Assembly (NCBI RefSeq): GCF_019139815.1
Contig: NZ_CP077079.1
Span: 4,402,001-4,466,000 of the forward strand
DNA: 64,000 nt
Direction of reading: 5' to 3'
Source of the DNA: Pseudomonas asgharzadehiana
Lineage (GTDB): Bacteria > Pseudomonadota > Gammaproteobacteria > Pseudomonadales > Pseudomonadaceae
Positions 1 through 9,846 of the stretch are shown in pieces. How positions within the stretch are numbered: the first letter of the stretch is position 1; the number at the start of each line of letters is the position of its first letter. Made by a program: the position numbers and the translations under genes. Below the pieces are notes generated by a model, which saw nothing but the letters and a program-made list of their open reading frames with translations, had not been told where the DNA came from and made no database searches.

Positions 1-1077
1 GGCGCGGATCAGTTGATAAAGCGTGTCATAGGCATACACCGCGTCAGCGGCGCTGTGCGCGTTATTGAACCAGCGCGTCGGCTGCACCGCGTCCTGAATA
101 CGCACAACGTTGCCAACACCGTCGTATTCATAATTCAAGACTTGCAGTGACGGGTTCTGACCACCCGCGCGATGCACCCGCAAACGCTGCAACCGGTTAT
201 CCGCCTCAGCGTAATCGGCCGAGGTAACGACGCCGTTACCGGCTCGCTCCGACAGCAATTGACCCGCCGCGTTGTAGGTACAGTGCTCCACCAGCACCTG
301 TCGACGGCCGCCGGCAAGCAACACCGCGCCGGACATGAGCTGCCCCTCCAGGCCATAGCGCGACTGCGCGCGGTTGCCCTTGGCGTCGACTTGCTCCAGC
401 AGCTGGCCCGACGCCGCATAGTGCCAGGTGGTGACAAACCGTTGCGCTTCCAGCAACGGCTCACGGGCCGTTGGCGATTCAGGCCAATCGAGCATCTGCG
501 GTTGTTGCGCAAAGGCTCGACTTTGCCGCACAACCTGACCCTGCACGCCATAAGCCTCATAAAACAGCGTGCCGGCGGTGTCGTCATGGCGCACCAGGCG
601 CCCGGCGTGCAGGCCACCCTGCGTGGCGGTGCCGTGGGAATAGGTCAGGCGTTCGACGCAACGCGGGGCAGGCTGATCGGCGGCGTGTTCAAACGTCGCC
701 ACGGTACGGAGCAGACGGTCGTATTCATAACGCTGATGAGCACCGCGGGCGTCCCACTGCTCCAGCAATTGCCCAGCCGCTCCCGGCAGCCTCAACTGCC
801 AGCCGGCATCCACGCGGTCGATGCGCAGCAACATTCCAGAAAGGCTCAACTGCACGCGCTCATTGGGTTTAACCGCTGGGTCTGCCGCCTGCAGCGCGAT
901 CAGCCGCGAATCCCACTGCTCGTGCAACGCCCCCTGGGCGCCGAACACTCGGCGGGTGATACGTGGCTGGGGGCGCTCCCGCGCGGTCTCGCGATGATAA
1001 GCCACGCCGCGAACCGGTAACCCGCGCGGGTCAATGGCAGACAGCGTAGGGGTGTGTTGGTGTTGGGCGTAAGACAT
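1..1077 (-). CDS. RHS/TccC-type toxin complex protein, 5' part only (359 codons, continues past the left edge)
   Basis: The reading frame is open from the ATG at 1077 down to base 1, so only the N-terminal 359 residues are visible. It begins MSYAQHQHTPTLSAIDPRGL, the typical opening of TccC-like C components of insecticidal toxin complexes, and carries YD/RHS repeats such as YNAAGQLLSERAGNGVV and YEYDGVGNVVRIQDA; the last visible motif is YAYDTLYQLIRA. In this family the repeats build a hollow shell that encloses a C-terminal toxin released by self-cleavage, but that toxic part lies outside the window. It is a clear paralogue of the complete gene directly upstream (same order of repeats, similar first 40 residues), 90 bp away on the same strand. 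A GAGG sequence lies about 10 nt before the start. No TcA or TcB partner is in the window. Family assignment is firm; the target is unknown. Confidence 0.85.
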   Translation of the reverse strand, partial: MSYAQHQHTPTLSAIDPRGLPVRGVAYHRETARERPQPRITRRVFGAQGALHEQWDSRLIALQAADPAVKPNERVQLSLSGMLLRIDRVDAGWQLRLPGAAGQLLEQWDARGAHQRYEYDRLLRTVATFEHAADQPAPRCVERLTYSHGTATQGGLHAGRLVRHDDTAGTLFYEAYGVQGQVVRQSRAFAQQPQMLDWPESPTAREPLLEAQRFVTTWHYAASGQLLEQVDAKGNRAQSRYGLEGQLMSGAVLLAGGRRQVLVEHCTYNAAGQLLSERAGNGVVTSADYAEADNRLQRLRVHRAGGQNPSLQVLNYEYDGVGNVVRIQDAVQPTRWFNNAHSAADAVYAYDTLYQLIRA

Positions 1078-1167
1078 GGCACATAACCTCAATAATCCAA
1101 AGGTGCGCAAAGCGAAGACATGGCGGATGGGCACAAGGGCGGCTTTGGGCGGTGTTGTAAGTGGGCA

Positions 1168-4161
1168 TCAGAGCCGCGCAACCCAGCTTCGCGACCATCT
1201 CGACGCCAGGTTCGAATACCCTTCCCTGGCCGCCTGTACCGCGAACCCGCGCCATTCGGTGAGCGCTGAAGTCAGGCCGCGCGCGGCCGTCACAGCGGTA
1301 CGCGCCAATGCACTTTGCCCGGCCATGGACGAGCCGGTCAGGCGCACGGCCAATGCCTCTATGCCTGTCGAGACCCAGTACGCCCATGTTTGATTGAACA
1401 TCCGGCTCAGGCCGCCGTGCATCATCGCCGTCGGGTCCGGAAGCTGCAGGGTCTCACCATGCGTATCAGCGACGGCGGTTGCATGGCCGGCACGAATCAA
1501 CGTGCCCATGGCCCCGTCATAGGCCTCGACCATGGGGGTGACATTCGGCACGAGGGGCACCGGCACGTCCGCGCCGAAAAACGCGTTGCCAACGGTCGCG
1601 ACCGCATAGGCCGCCGTCGCGCCGGCGGTTCTTGTGAGCCTGGCGCGCAGGGGCGTCGCGCCCCAAGAGAAACCGCTGCCGTGCCCGCGAATAATCTGTT
1701 GCACCAGTTCCCTGGCGAACGAGCGCACATGCCCAGCCAAGCGCAGGCGCGCTACAGGGTCCCAACCCTCCTCTGCGGACGGATGCAGCGACTCGGCATG
1801 CCCGGCGTACCCTCCTCCCGCCACACCGCCCGCTATCAGCCCGACCAGTGGCGCATAGCGCGTCCACCGACCGGCGAGCCCGGTACTCATGTGCACGACA
1901 GCCAGTGCATCCAGCGCCGCGACGGTATAGCGCAACGCCTGGTTGCCTGCCGCTGTCGGCGCAGTGCTGCCAAAGATCGCCACATCGACCCCCGCCGCGA
2001 TGGCGTTGGCCAGATACGTCGACAACCCATCGCGAATCGCCGCCGAACCGGCCGCTTGGATCCGCGGCCTCAGGATTCGACCAATGTGCGCGGCAGTGCG
2101 TGTCCAGGAAATTGTGCGCAGTCGCCTGGGCCGGGAAACTGCCGTGGGTATTGAGGGCGCCAACCCCTGTTCATCCCCGTGGGTGACGGGATTACCGCCG
2201 ACCATGGCATACAGGTTCAACCCATCGATATCGCCGGCCGGGTCCGGGCTGATCCAGCGGCATAGCCACGGCGCGTAGTACCTGAAACCGTAGTAATACA
2301 GCCCGCTGGCATCGCGTTCCTTACCCGAATAACGAATGAATGTGTAATCCGCCTCGCTGGCATTCCTGGCTGCCCACCACGCGGTGCCGCCATAAGGGTA
2401 GTAGCTCTCGTGGCTGATGCGTTGCGCCTGCTCATCCAACTCCAGCGTGCTGCTGCCCAAGTGGTCCGACAGCCCGAAACGAATCTGCGCCGGCTGAGCA
2501 ACCCCGCCGGGATGCCGATCCCATTGCAACACCCGCACGGTCGTCGTGCCGACAGCCAGGTTGAGCACGTTCAACTGTTCGTCGGTGGCACTGTCATGGC
2601 GGATTTCCAGCCCCGGCAGGTATCGCACCTCGGCCGTATGCAGGCGGCCGCGAGCCTTGAACGACCGACGTTTGCGTATTCGTTGCCCTGCGGCATCGTA
2701 CTCATAACGTTCCTCGTCATCGTCATCACCCGCGCGCGCTACCTGAATCAGGTGGGTCAATTGGCCGCGCGCATTCCACCCCATCCCGCGAATACCCTCC
2801 AGGGCCTGAAGATTGCCGCAGCGGTCATAACCCTGCCCCAGTCCCGGCGCAGCCGCACCATCGATCCGGGGCAAAAGATGATTGCTGTGCGCAGCTATCG
2901 TCATGTTGCGGGTGTAGCCCACCCCGCTGCTCGGCACATGGCGCAGTTGAAGCAGATTGCCGGCCGGGTCATAGCGAAAGTGTTGGGTGTAACGACGCCA
3001 GACACTGTCGTCGGTGGAGCCGAACGCCACCCAACCCGGTAACGCAGGGCCACCGCTGTTGCCGGCGGTTTCCCGTCCGCTGGCCTTGGTCAGTCGCGAC
3101 AGTGTGTCGTACTCATAGGTGCTGAGCGCATCAACCCGGGTGTTGCGCGACCAGTGCGTCAGTTGTTCACGATCGTCGATCCGCACGATATTGCCGACGG
3201 GGTCATAGTCGTATTGCACGTCTTGCAACCGTTGCGCCGCAGCCCCCGGTAAATGGGCGATCATCTGTCGGCAGCGACCATCACACGGGTGATAGTGCAA
3301 GGTGCGCACGACGCCGTTTCCAGCCCGTTGGTGGAGCAACTGCCCTGCGGCGTTGTAACGGTATTGATCCGACAGGCACTGGCGCACGCTGCCCTTGAGC
3401 ACCAGGAAAACGCCCGTCGTTTGACCGTCCACCCCATAGGCGTATTCAACGCGGTGCCCCTTGGCATCGGTGTGATACAAGCGCTCACCGAGCGCGTTGA
3501 ACCCGGCGGTCGTGGCGAAACGTTCGAGCTCCAGGCGTGCCTCTCGTTGCGCCTCGGGCTGCGGCCAATCCAACACTGCATCCCACTGCCGAAAACGCCG
3601 GGTCTGCAGCGCGACCTCCCCGTGTACGCCATAACGCTCATGGAACACGCTGCCGCCGCCGTCATCATGACGAATGACCCGGCCACACCGATTGAGTGCC
3701 GCCTCTGCCACCGAATAGGCGCCATATTCAAGTCGCTCGACACAGTGAGGTTGCGCGTCACCGGAGGCTTGTTCGAACACCGCCACGGCCCGCAGGTACG
3801 GGTCATAGCGATAGGCCTGGTGTGCACCGCCGCCGCTCCAGATGTCGAGCACCTGCCCTGCCTCCCCGGGCAGCATTAACCGCAGGCCCGCGTCCACACT
3901 GTCGGTGCGCAAGGCTAGGCCGCCAAGACTGTAGACCGTGCGTTGATTGGCGAGCGTGGCAGGCTGCGAACGTTGCAATTGGAACAGCCGCGGGTCCCAC
4001 TGCTCAACCATCGAACCGGCGCTGTCATGCACCTGCCGGCAAATGTGCGGCTGAGGAGGGTCGGAGGCTGTCGCGCGATAGTAGTCGACGTTACGCACAG
4101 TCAAGCCGCGAGGATCGTACGCCGTCAGCGAAGGGGTGAATTGATGCAGGGCATGGGACAT
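1168..4161 (-). CDS. RHS repeat / TccC-like toxin complex protein with an unrecognised C-terminal domain
   Basis: 997 residues. Residues 1 to about 665 are the TccC/RHS shell: N-terminus MSHALHQFTPSLTAYDPRGL, many YD repeats, and the RHS core motif around 620-666 (KERDASGLYYYGFRYY, then SPDPAGDIDGLNLYAMVGGN, ending DEQGL). In relatives this core holds the aspartyl protease that frees the downstream toxin. Residues 667-997 form the variable tip: rich in Ala, Gly and Arg, no Cys, with several hydrophobic stretches (for example YAPLVGLIAGGVAGG) and a charged, Trp-rich end. I recognise no enzymatic motif there, so it may act on membranes or be a new toxin. No immunity gene follows, which fits an anti-eukaryotic Tc component rather than an interbacterial Rhs toxin. 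The Shine-Dalgarno is weak, and a perfect inverted repeat lies just before the start. Confidence 0.85.
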   Translation of the reverse strand: MSHALHQFTPSLTAYDPRGLTVRNVDYYRATASDPPQPHICRQVHDSAGSMVEQWDPRLFQLQRSQPATLANQRTVYSLGGLALRTDSVDAGLRLMLPGEAGQVLDIWSGGGAHQAYRYDPYLRAVAVFEQASGDAQPHCVERLEYGAYSVAEAALNRCGRVIRHDDGGGSVFHERYGVHGEVALQTRRFRQWDAVLDWPQPEAQREARLELERFATTAGFNALGERLYHTDAKGHRVEYAYGVDGQTTGVFLVLKGSVRQCLSDQYRYNAAGQLLHQRAGNGVVRTLHYHPCDGRCRQMIAHLPGAAAQRLQDVQYDYDPVGNIVRIDDREQLTHWSRNTRVDALSTYEYDTLSRLTKASGRETAGNSGGPALPGWVAFGSTDDSVWRRYTQHFRYDPAGNLLQLRHVPSSGVGYTRNMTIAAHSNHLLPRIDGAAAPGLGQGYDRCGNLQALEGIRGMGWNARGQLTHLIQVARAGDDDDEERYEYDAAGQRIRKRRSFKARGRLHTAEVRYLPGLEIRHDSATDEQLNVLNLAVGTTTVRVLQWDRHPGGVAQPAQIRFGLSDHLGSSTLELDEQAQRISHESYYPYGGTAWWAARNASEADYTFIRYSGKERDASGLYYYGFRYYAPWLCRWISPDPAGDIDGLNLYAMVGGNPVTHGDEQGLAPSIPTAVSRPRRLRTISWTRTAAHIGRILRPRIQAAGSAAIRDGLSTYLANAIAAGVDVAIFGSTAPTAAGNQALRYTVAALDALAVVHMSTGLAGRWTRYAPLVGLIAGGVAGGGYAGHAESLHPSAEEGWDPVARLRLAGHVRSFARELVQQIIRGHGSGFSWGATPLRARLTRTAGATAAYAVATVGNAFFGADVPVPLVPNVTPMVEAYDGAMGTLIRAGHATAVADTHGETLQLPDPTAMMHGGLSRMFNQTWAYWVSTGIEALAVRLTGSSMAGQSALARTAVTAARGLTSALTEWRGFAVQAAREGYSNLASRWSRSWVARL

Positions 4162-4167
4162 GGGGTT

Positions 4168-4193
4168 GTGATCATCGGTTGTTAAATGATCAC
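4168..4193. promoter_or_regulatory. Perfect 8-bp inverted repeat upstream of the TccC-like gene
   Basis: GTGATCAT, 10-nt spacer, ATGATCAC, ending 7 bp before the start codon at 4161. It could be a repressor operator, or in the mRNA it could sequester the weak ribosome binding site. Function is inferred from position and symmetry only. Confidence 0.4.
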
Positions 4194-4299
4194 GAAGGCT
4201 ATTGCTGGGGGCGCGCTGAAAAGCGGTAGTAGTGGAGCGTTTTGTGTATCCGGATGCGCAAAGCGAATACAGGCGTCAGTGTTCTAGGGGACCGCGTGT

Positions 4300-4336
4300 T
4301 GCGGGGCTTGGCCGATAAGCATCGGTGCAAACCCCG
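4300..4336 (-). terminator. Imperfect hairpin downstream of bolA, possible terminator
   Basis: GCGGGG...CCGAT pairs with ATCGG...CCCCGC around a 4-nt loop, with one bulge and a G-U pair. It lies 10 bp after the bolA stop. There is no clear T-tract on the minus strand, so termination is uncertain; it could simply be a stabilising 3' hairpin. Confidence 0.35.
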
Positions 4337-4345
4337 CATACGGTC

Positions 4346-4639
4346 TCAATGCCCGCCGGCGCAGGTCGGCGAGGCCGGAGCCGCGTCGATTGTGGCCCAC
4401 TCCTCGGGCGTGTAGGTGTGCAGCGCCAGCGCATGGAACTCGCCCATCAGGTCGCCCAGGGTGGCGTAGACCTTCTGGTGGCGCTTGACCCGGTTGAGCC
4501 CCTCGAACTGCTGGCTGACCAGCACGGCCTTGAAGTGGGTCTGCACCCCCCGGCTGTGCATGTGGCTTTCATCCAGCACGCTCAAGTGTTGCGGGCCCAG
4601 GGCGGCGAGGGCCGTTTCGATACGCTGTTGCATAGTCAT
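4346..4639 (-). CDS. bolA: BolA family transcriptional regulator / Fe-S partner
   Basis: 97 residues with the BolA fold signature: N-terminal helix (MQQRIETALAALGPQHLSVL), DESHMHSRG with the conserved His, the FKAVLVSQQFEGLNRVKRHQ segment, and VYATLGDLMGEFHALAL. BolA proteins bind monothiol glutaredoxins through 2Fe-2S clusters and affect morphology and stress responses. It follows the DUF2059 gene by 6 bp on the same strand and is probably cotranscribed with it. Two in-frame ATGs (4639 and 4633) are possible starts; neither has a strong Shine-Dalgarno. Confidence 0.92.
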   Translation of the reverse strand: MTMQQRIETALAALGPQHLSVLDESHMHSRGVQTHFKAVLVSQQFEGLNRVKRHQKVYATLGDLMGEFHALALHTYTPEEWATIDAAPASPTCAGGH

Positions 4640-4645
4640 CGCTGC

Positions 4646-5164
4646 TTACTTCTTCTTGGCCGGTGCGGCGGCTTTGGGCGACAGTTCGTTGGTCATGTCT
4701 TCCAACAGCTTGTTGACCACCGGCACGGCGCTTTCCAGCTTGGCCTGGGTCATCTGGGCCGATTGCTGGGTCAGTTGCGGCATTTTTTCCAGGACTTTCT
4801 TGCCCAGTGGCGACTGGTAGAACGCAACCAGGTCCTTGAGCTCGGATTCACTGAAGTTGGTGGTGTAGAGCTTGACCATGTCCGGCTTCAGCTTGGGCCA
4901 GCCAATGGCCTGGTCCAGCGCGGCGTTGGCCTTGGCCTGGTAGCTGTCGAGTACGGACTGCTTGGCGGCGGGCGCCTTGGTCTGTTCGAAGCGCTGGGCG
5001 AACATTTGCTGCACTTGCATGTACACCGGGGTACCCAGCTTGTCGGCATGGGCCAGGGTCAGGAAGGCTTCGGCACTGGCGTTGTGGCTGGCGGTATCGG
5101 CAAAAACCTGGCCGCTGGCGCACACCAGAGCAACCGCGGTACAGATGGCACGAAGACGAGTCAT
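4646..5164 (-). CDS. DUF2059 domain-containing secreted protein
   Basis: 172 residues with a clear signal peptide (charged MTRLR, hydrophobic core, cleavage likely after GQVFA), so the product is periplasmic. The mature part is helical and contains YTTNFSESELKDLVAFYQSP followed by LGKKVLEKMP, which is characteristic of DUF2059 proteins; the tail is Lys/Ala rich (AAAPAKKK). Molecular function is unknown for the family. AAGGAAA lies 6 bp before the ATG. It is upstream of bolA and divergent from fumC, an arrangement I recall from P. aeruginosa (bolA / PA0856 / fumC2 area). Confidence 0.88.
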   Translation of the reverse strand: MTRLRAICTAVALVCASGQVFADTASHNASAEAFLTLAHADKLGTPVYMQVQQMFAQRFEQTKAPAAKQSVLDSYQAKANAALDQAIGWPKLKPDMVKLYTTNFSESELKDLVAFYQSPLGKKVLEKMPQLTQQSAQMTQAKLESAVPVVNKLLEDMTNELSPKAAAPAKKK

Positions 5165-5344
5165 CGAGTTTCCTTTCTAGCTGGCGAGGTAAGACCCCAA
5201 GGGCGCCCATTCTGCGCCTAAAAAACCTCGCGGCTCAACCCCGGGCCTTATCCGGCATGGATTGGCCGATGAAACGTCTTTTAGGGAACCCACCTGGCCG
5301 ATCACGGCCTAAACTGCGCAAACGAACCTGAAGGAGTGTGCCCG

Positions 5345-6723
<1,379 letters not shown>

Positions 6724-6727
<4 letters not shown>

Positions 6728-7680
6728 GCCGTCACACGCAGCCGTCGGGCCTTGAGCCCGGCGAGCAGCGAGGGCGCCAACGCCACGGCCGCCGAGCCGA
6801 GCACCACCACGAATGCGCCGAAATAGCCCAAGGCATTGATCTCTTCGGCCTGCACGTAGTCCGGCCACAACCAGGCCGCCAAGGCCACCGCCACAAAGGT
6901 CACCAGCGGCGTGAGGGCCAGGGTCGCACTCACCCGCGACGCCTCCCAATGGGCCAGCGCTTCAGCAAACGCACCGTAGGCCACCAGGGTGTTCAGGCAG
7001 CACGCCAGCAGCAGCCAGCCTTGCAGCGGGCTCAGTTGCAGGGCCTCCAGCGGATGCGCCCAGGGCGTGAGCAGCAAGGCGCAGCTCAGGTAGATCACCA
7101 TCATCACTTGCAGCGAGTTCCATACCGTCAGCAATTGCTTCTGGCCCAGGGCGTAGAACACCCACAGAGAGGTGGCGAGCAATACTGTGAGCACGCCGGC
7201 GGTGTAGGCGCCGAAGGAGGTCAAGAGTTCGACCAGGCGCTGATTGAAGAACAGGCCAAAACCGATGATCAGTACCACCAGCCCGATCATCTGCCCCAGG
7301 CTGAAACGCTCGTTGAACACGAATACGCTGGCGACCATCAGAAAGATCGGCCCCATCTGGATCACCAACTGCGCGGTGCCGGCGCTGAGGGTTTTAAGGC
7401 CCACCAGGTACAACACGTAGTTGCCCACCAGGCCGCACACGGCCATCGCCACCAGCCAACCGCCCCTGGGCCCCAGCACTTTGCGGCTCGGCAAACGTCG
7501 AGTGGCCGCGAGGTAGACAAACAGGCAACCACCGGCAACCGTCAGGCGAAACCAGGTCACGGTGATCGGGTCCATTGCCTGCAACACCTGCTTGAGTTTG
7601 ACCGGCAGAATGCCCCAGAGCAGCGCGGTCAACAGGGTCAGGAAAAAACCGTAGACCCAGCGGCCTGAAGAAATGTGCAT
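6724..7680 (-). CDS. EamA/DMT-family transporter
   Basis: 318 residues from the ATG at 7680 ([16 protein letters not shown]); a longer frame to 7716 adds an unlikely Pro-rich leader. About ten hydrophobic helices in two repeated halves, typical of drug/metabolite transporters of the EamA type (first half [21 protein letters not shown]; second half with [16 protein letters not shown]). Inner-membrane exporter or permease; substrate cannot be told from sequence. Convergent with fumC, sharing 4 bp at the stops. Confidence 0.88.
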
Positions 7681-7758
7681 GAGTGCCCCAAAAACCGGAG
7701 GTGGAGGAGCCGGCATTCTAGGGTGATGCGCTGTGCTTTGGGTATCGATGATTGTGTG

Positions 7759-8718
7759 TCAGGGCACGCCCATCACCAATACACCGCTGCCGTTGATGGG
7801 CCCGGCCGCCGGGAAGGAGCCATTGCGCCGTACCAGCGAAAACGTCACATCGTCGCCGCCCACGCTGTTGGTGATACGGGTGAGGAACGAGCCATTTACC
7901 GGTACCGCCGTGCCGGCATGCACCATGGCCGTACCCACATCCGGATTGCTCATCATCAGCAGGCGCGTGTCGAACCCTGTTCGGGTGCCTTTGTAGGTAA
8001 TGGTGATCGGCGTGGTAATGCCGCCATCCGGGCATGAGTAAGTGAGCCTGCGGTTGCTGACGATCGATGAGGTCAACGGGTCAGTGCCGATTGCGCGCTG
8101 GTGCACCGTGCCGAAGTTGATCTCGATCGGGTTGTTATTGTTGATCGTGCAGCTGGAGGGGGAGACGGTAAAGTTATTCGCGGCGATATAGGTGACGCTG
8201 AGCTGCGCTCGGCTGCCGTCGTAGTTGTTCGAACTGGTAAGGCGCAACAACCCCAGGTTGTCGCCGATGCGCACATCGAACGGATTGGACGGGTAGTTAC
8301 GCATCAAAATATAGGGCGTGATATCGATCGGGTAGCTTCTCAGGTCGTCCGGCATCGTCGCTGCACGCACTCCATTTTGGATGGGCGTATTGAAAAACCC
8401 ACCGTTGATACGCAGGCCAGTGCGTTCACCGCTGAACCTCGGTCCCGGTGTCCAGGCGCTCCCTGACGCATTGCCGGTGGCCCAGTAGTCCGCCCTCCAG
8501 GACGGGCTCTGCGACCCTGGGGAAAACCTGCATTCAAGCCGCGCGCCTTCCAGCGTGATTCTCGTACGATCGGCGGCCAGAGCAACCGTAACCGGCACCT
8601 GCAAGTTAGGATTACCCGTTTGCCAAGCGCCGCCATTCACACGGCAATCAACGGCTTGCGCGGTCGTTGCAACACCCGTCAGGGCGAGAAGCGCGAAGGC
8701 TCCCAAAAATCCTTTCAT
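7759..8718 (-). CDS. Fimbrial tip adhesin (two-domain, PapG/FimH-like position)
   Basis: 319 residues with a signal peptide (MKGFLGAFALLALTGVATTAQA). It is about twice the size of the other subunits, as expected for a two-domain adhesin: an N-terminal putative receptor-binding half (about 23-190) and a C-terminal pilin-like half beginning near SPSSCTINNNNPIEINFG, which matches the pilin start with conserved Cys and is completed through an acceptor strand from the next subunit. It is the last gene of the operon, the place of papG and fimH. The ligand is unknown. GAGAGATC precedes the ATG. Confidence 0.8.
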   Translation of the reverse strand: MKGFLGAFALLALTGVATTAQAVDCRVNGGAWQTGNPNLQVPVTVALAADRTRITLEGARLECRFSPGSQSPSWRADYWATGNASGSAWTPGPRFSGERTGLRINGGFFNTPIQNGVRAATMPDDLRSYPIDITPYILMRNYPSNPFDVRIGDNLGLLRLTSSNNYDGSRAQLSVTYIAANNFTVSPSSCTINNNNPIEINFGTVHQRAIGTDPLTSSIVSNRRLTYSCPDGGITTPITITYKGTRTGFDTRLLMMSNPDVGTAMVHAGTAVPVNGSFLTRITNSVGGDDVTFSLVRRNGSFPAAGPINGSGVLVMGVP

Positions 8719-8796
8719 TTTGATCTCTCTTGCTCTTGCCTATCCAGATACTGCCCAACGAGCCTTCACAGCCCGCGTCTTGAGGGCGGCACGCTG

Positions 8797-9333
8797 CTAG
8801 GGGTAGTCCAACGTAAAAGTCGAGGTCACCGTGTAAGCACCGTGCCCAATGGTTTGATCGCGGATGGCCGCCGGCTCGCCCTGCACATAGGCTTTGAGCT
8901 CGATCACATTGCTGCCATCACTGAGCACCTGCCTGTCGCTCACGCTATTGACGGGCAACGGCTTGTCGCCGAGGGTTTCCAGCCCGACCCCGATACCCGA
9001 GGCACCACTGCCGGCGTCCAGCGCGAGTAGACCGGGGAGCTCTGGGTTTCCCGTGCCGCCAAAGGTGATGGTCACCGAGTCGCTGATGGTGGTGTCGCAC
9101 TCTTGCAGGTGCAGCTGGAAACGCCGGCCCACCGAACGCGTGTTGATATAGAGATACTTGCTGGTCAGGTCCCACAGCTCCAAGGTGATGGCCTCGTCAC
9201 CGGGGCGCAGGGTGCAGGCTTCTTCCACCAGACTGCCCTTGAAACGCAGGTTGTCCGCCGCCTGCCCCAGCGGGGCCAGGCCGCAGGTGAGCAGCAGCGC
9301 CAGTGCGCCCTTTTGAACCCTTTCATGTCGCAT
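8797..9333 (-). CDS. Fimbrial minor subunit (PapF-like position)
   Basis: 178 residues: signal peptide ending near APLGQA, then ADNLRFKGSLVEEACTLRPG, with the first pilin Cys, and ITLELWDL. The second Cys is in HLQECDTTISDSVTITFGG, and the C-terminus has the alternating pattern with a penultimate aromatic (TSTFTLDYP) used for chaperone recognition. Exported through Sec and assembled by the chaperone-usher pathway. It lies just before the adhesin gene, so an adaptor between tip fibre and adhesin is likely. GGAGTCGAG precedes the start. Confidence 0.82.
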   Translation of the reverse strand: MRHERVQKGALALLLTCGLAPLGQAADNLRFKGSLVEEACTLRPGDEAITLELWDLTSKYLYINTRSVGRRFQLHLQECDTTISDSVTITFGGTGNPELPGLLALDAGSGASGIGVGLETLGDKPLPVNSVSDRQVLSDGSNVIELKAYVQGEPAAIRDQTIGHGAYTVTSTFTLDYP

Positions 9334-9344
9334 AGACTCGACTC

Positions 9345-9824
9345 CTACTGGTATTCGGCCAACAGCGTGGCCACCGCCGTGAAGCTGGCGGCGCTCAGGG
9401 TTGCGCCGGGTTGTTGGACGGGCACCACTTCCAGTGTCGGCGGTGACGACAGGGTTATGTCCAGGGGGGTATTGAGTGGAAACGGCTGGCTGTCCTGGAA
9501 AACCCGTATCCCCAGCGCCGGCACGCTGGTCTGCACCGCCGAGCCGTCAAACGTCGTGGGTGTGCCGTTGACGCTCAACTTCAGCACCCAAGGCAGCGTG
9601 TCGGTGCCACAGGTGATGGTGTAACCCACGTGCTTGCGGTACTTCACGCCATCGACGCGCTTGACCCCCACATCGCCAAAATCGACTTCAATGGTGTTGC
9701 CCCCCTCAATCGTGCAGGGCGGTGGTTCATTCAATGTTCCGCTGAATGTCACGTTGGCCGATGCGCCGCCATGCAGGCCGACGGCGCACAGGAAAAACAG
9801 CGCTCGCTGCTGCCTGAATGTCAT
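9345..9824 (-). CDS. Fimbrial minor subunit (PapE/K-like), tandem copy 2
   Basis: 159 residues from the ATG at 9824, preferred over an upstream ATG at 9881 because that would overlap the previous gene and because GAGGAACG stands 5 nt before 9824. Signal peptide (RQQRALFFLCAVGLHGGASA), then an N-terminal donor-strand-like stretch and EPPPCTIEGGNTIEVDFGDV. It is clearly related to its upstream neighbour: both have PPPC, R(I/V)DGV.YR, YT(I/V)TC, and LA.YQ or LVVDYQ at the end. Probably a tip-fibre or adaptor pilin. Confidence 0.82.
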   Translation of the reverse strand: MTFRQQRALFFLCAVGLHGGASANVTFSGTLNEPPPCTIEGGNTIEVDFGDVGVKRVDGVKYRKHVGYTITCGTDTLPWVLKLSVNGTPTTFDGSAVQTSVPALGIRVFQDSQPFPLNTPLDITLSSPPTLEVVPVQQPGATLSAASFTAVATLLAEYQ

Positions 9825-9846
9825 GGGTCGTTCCTCTTTATCGCCG

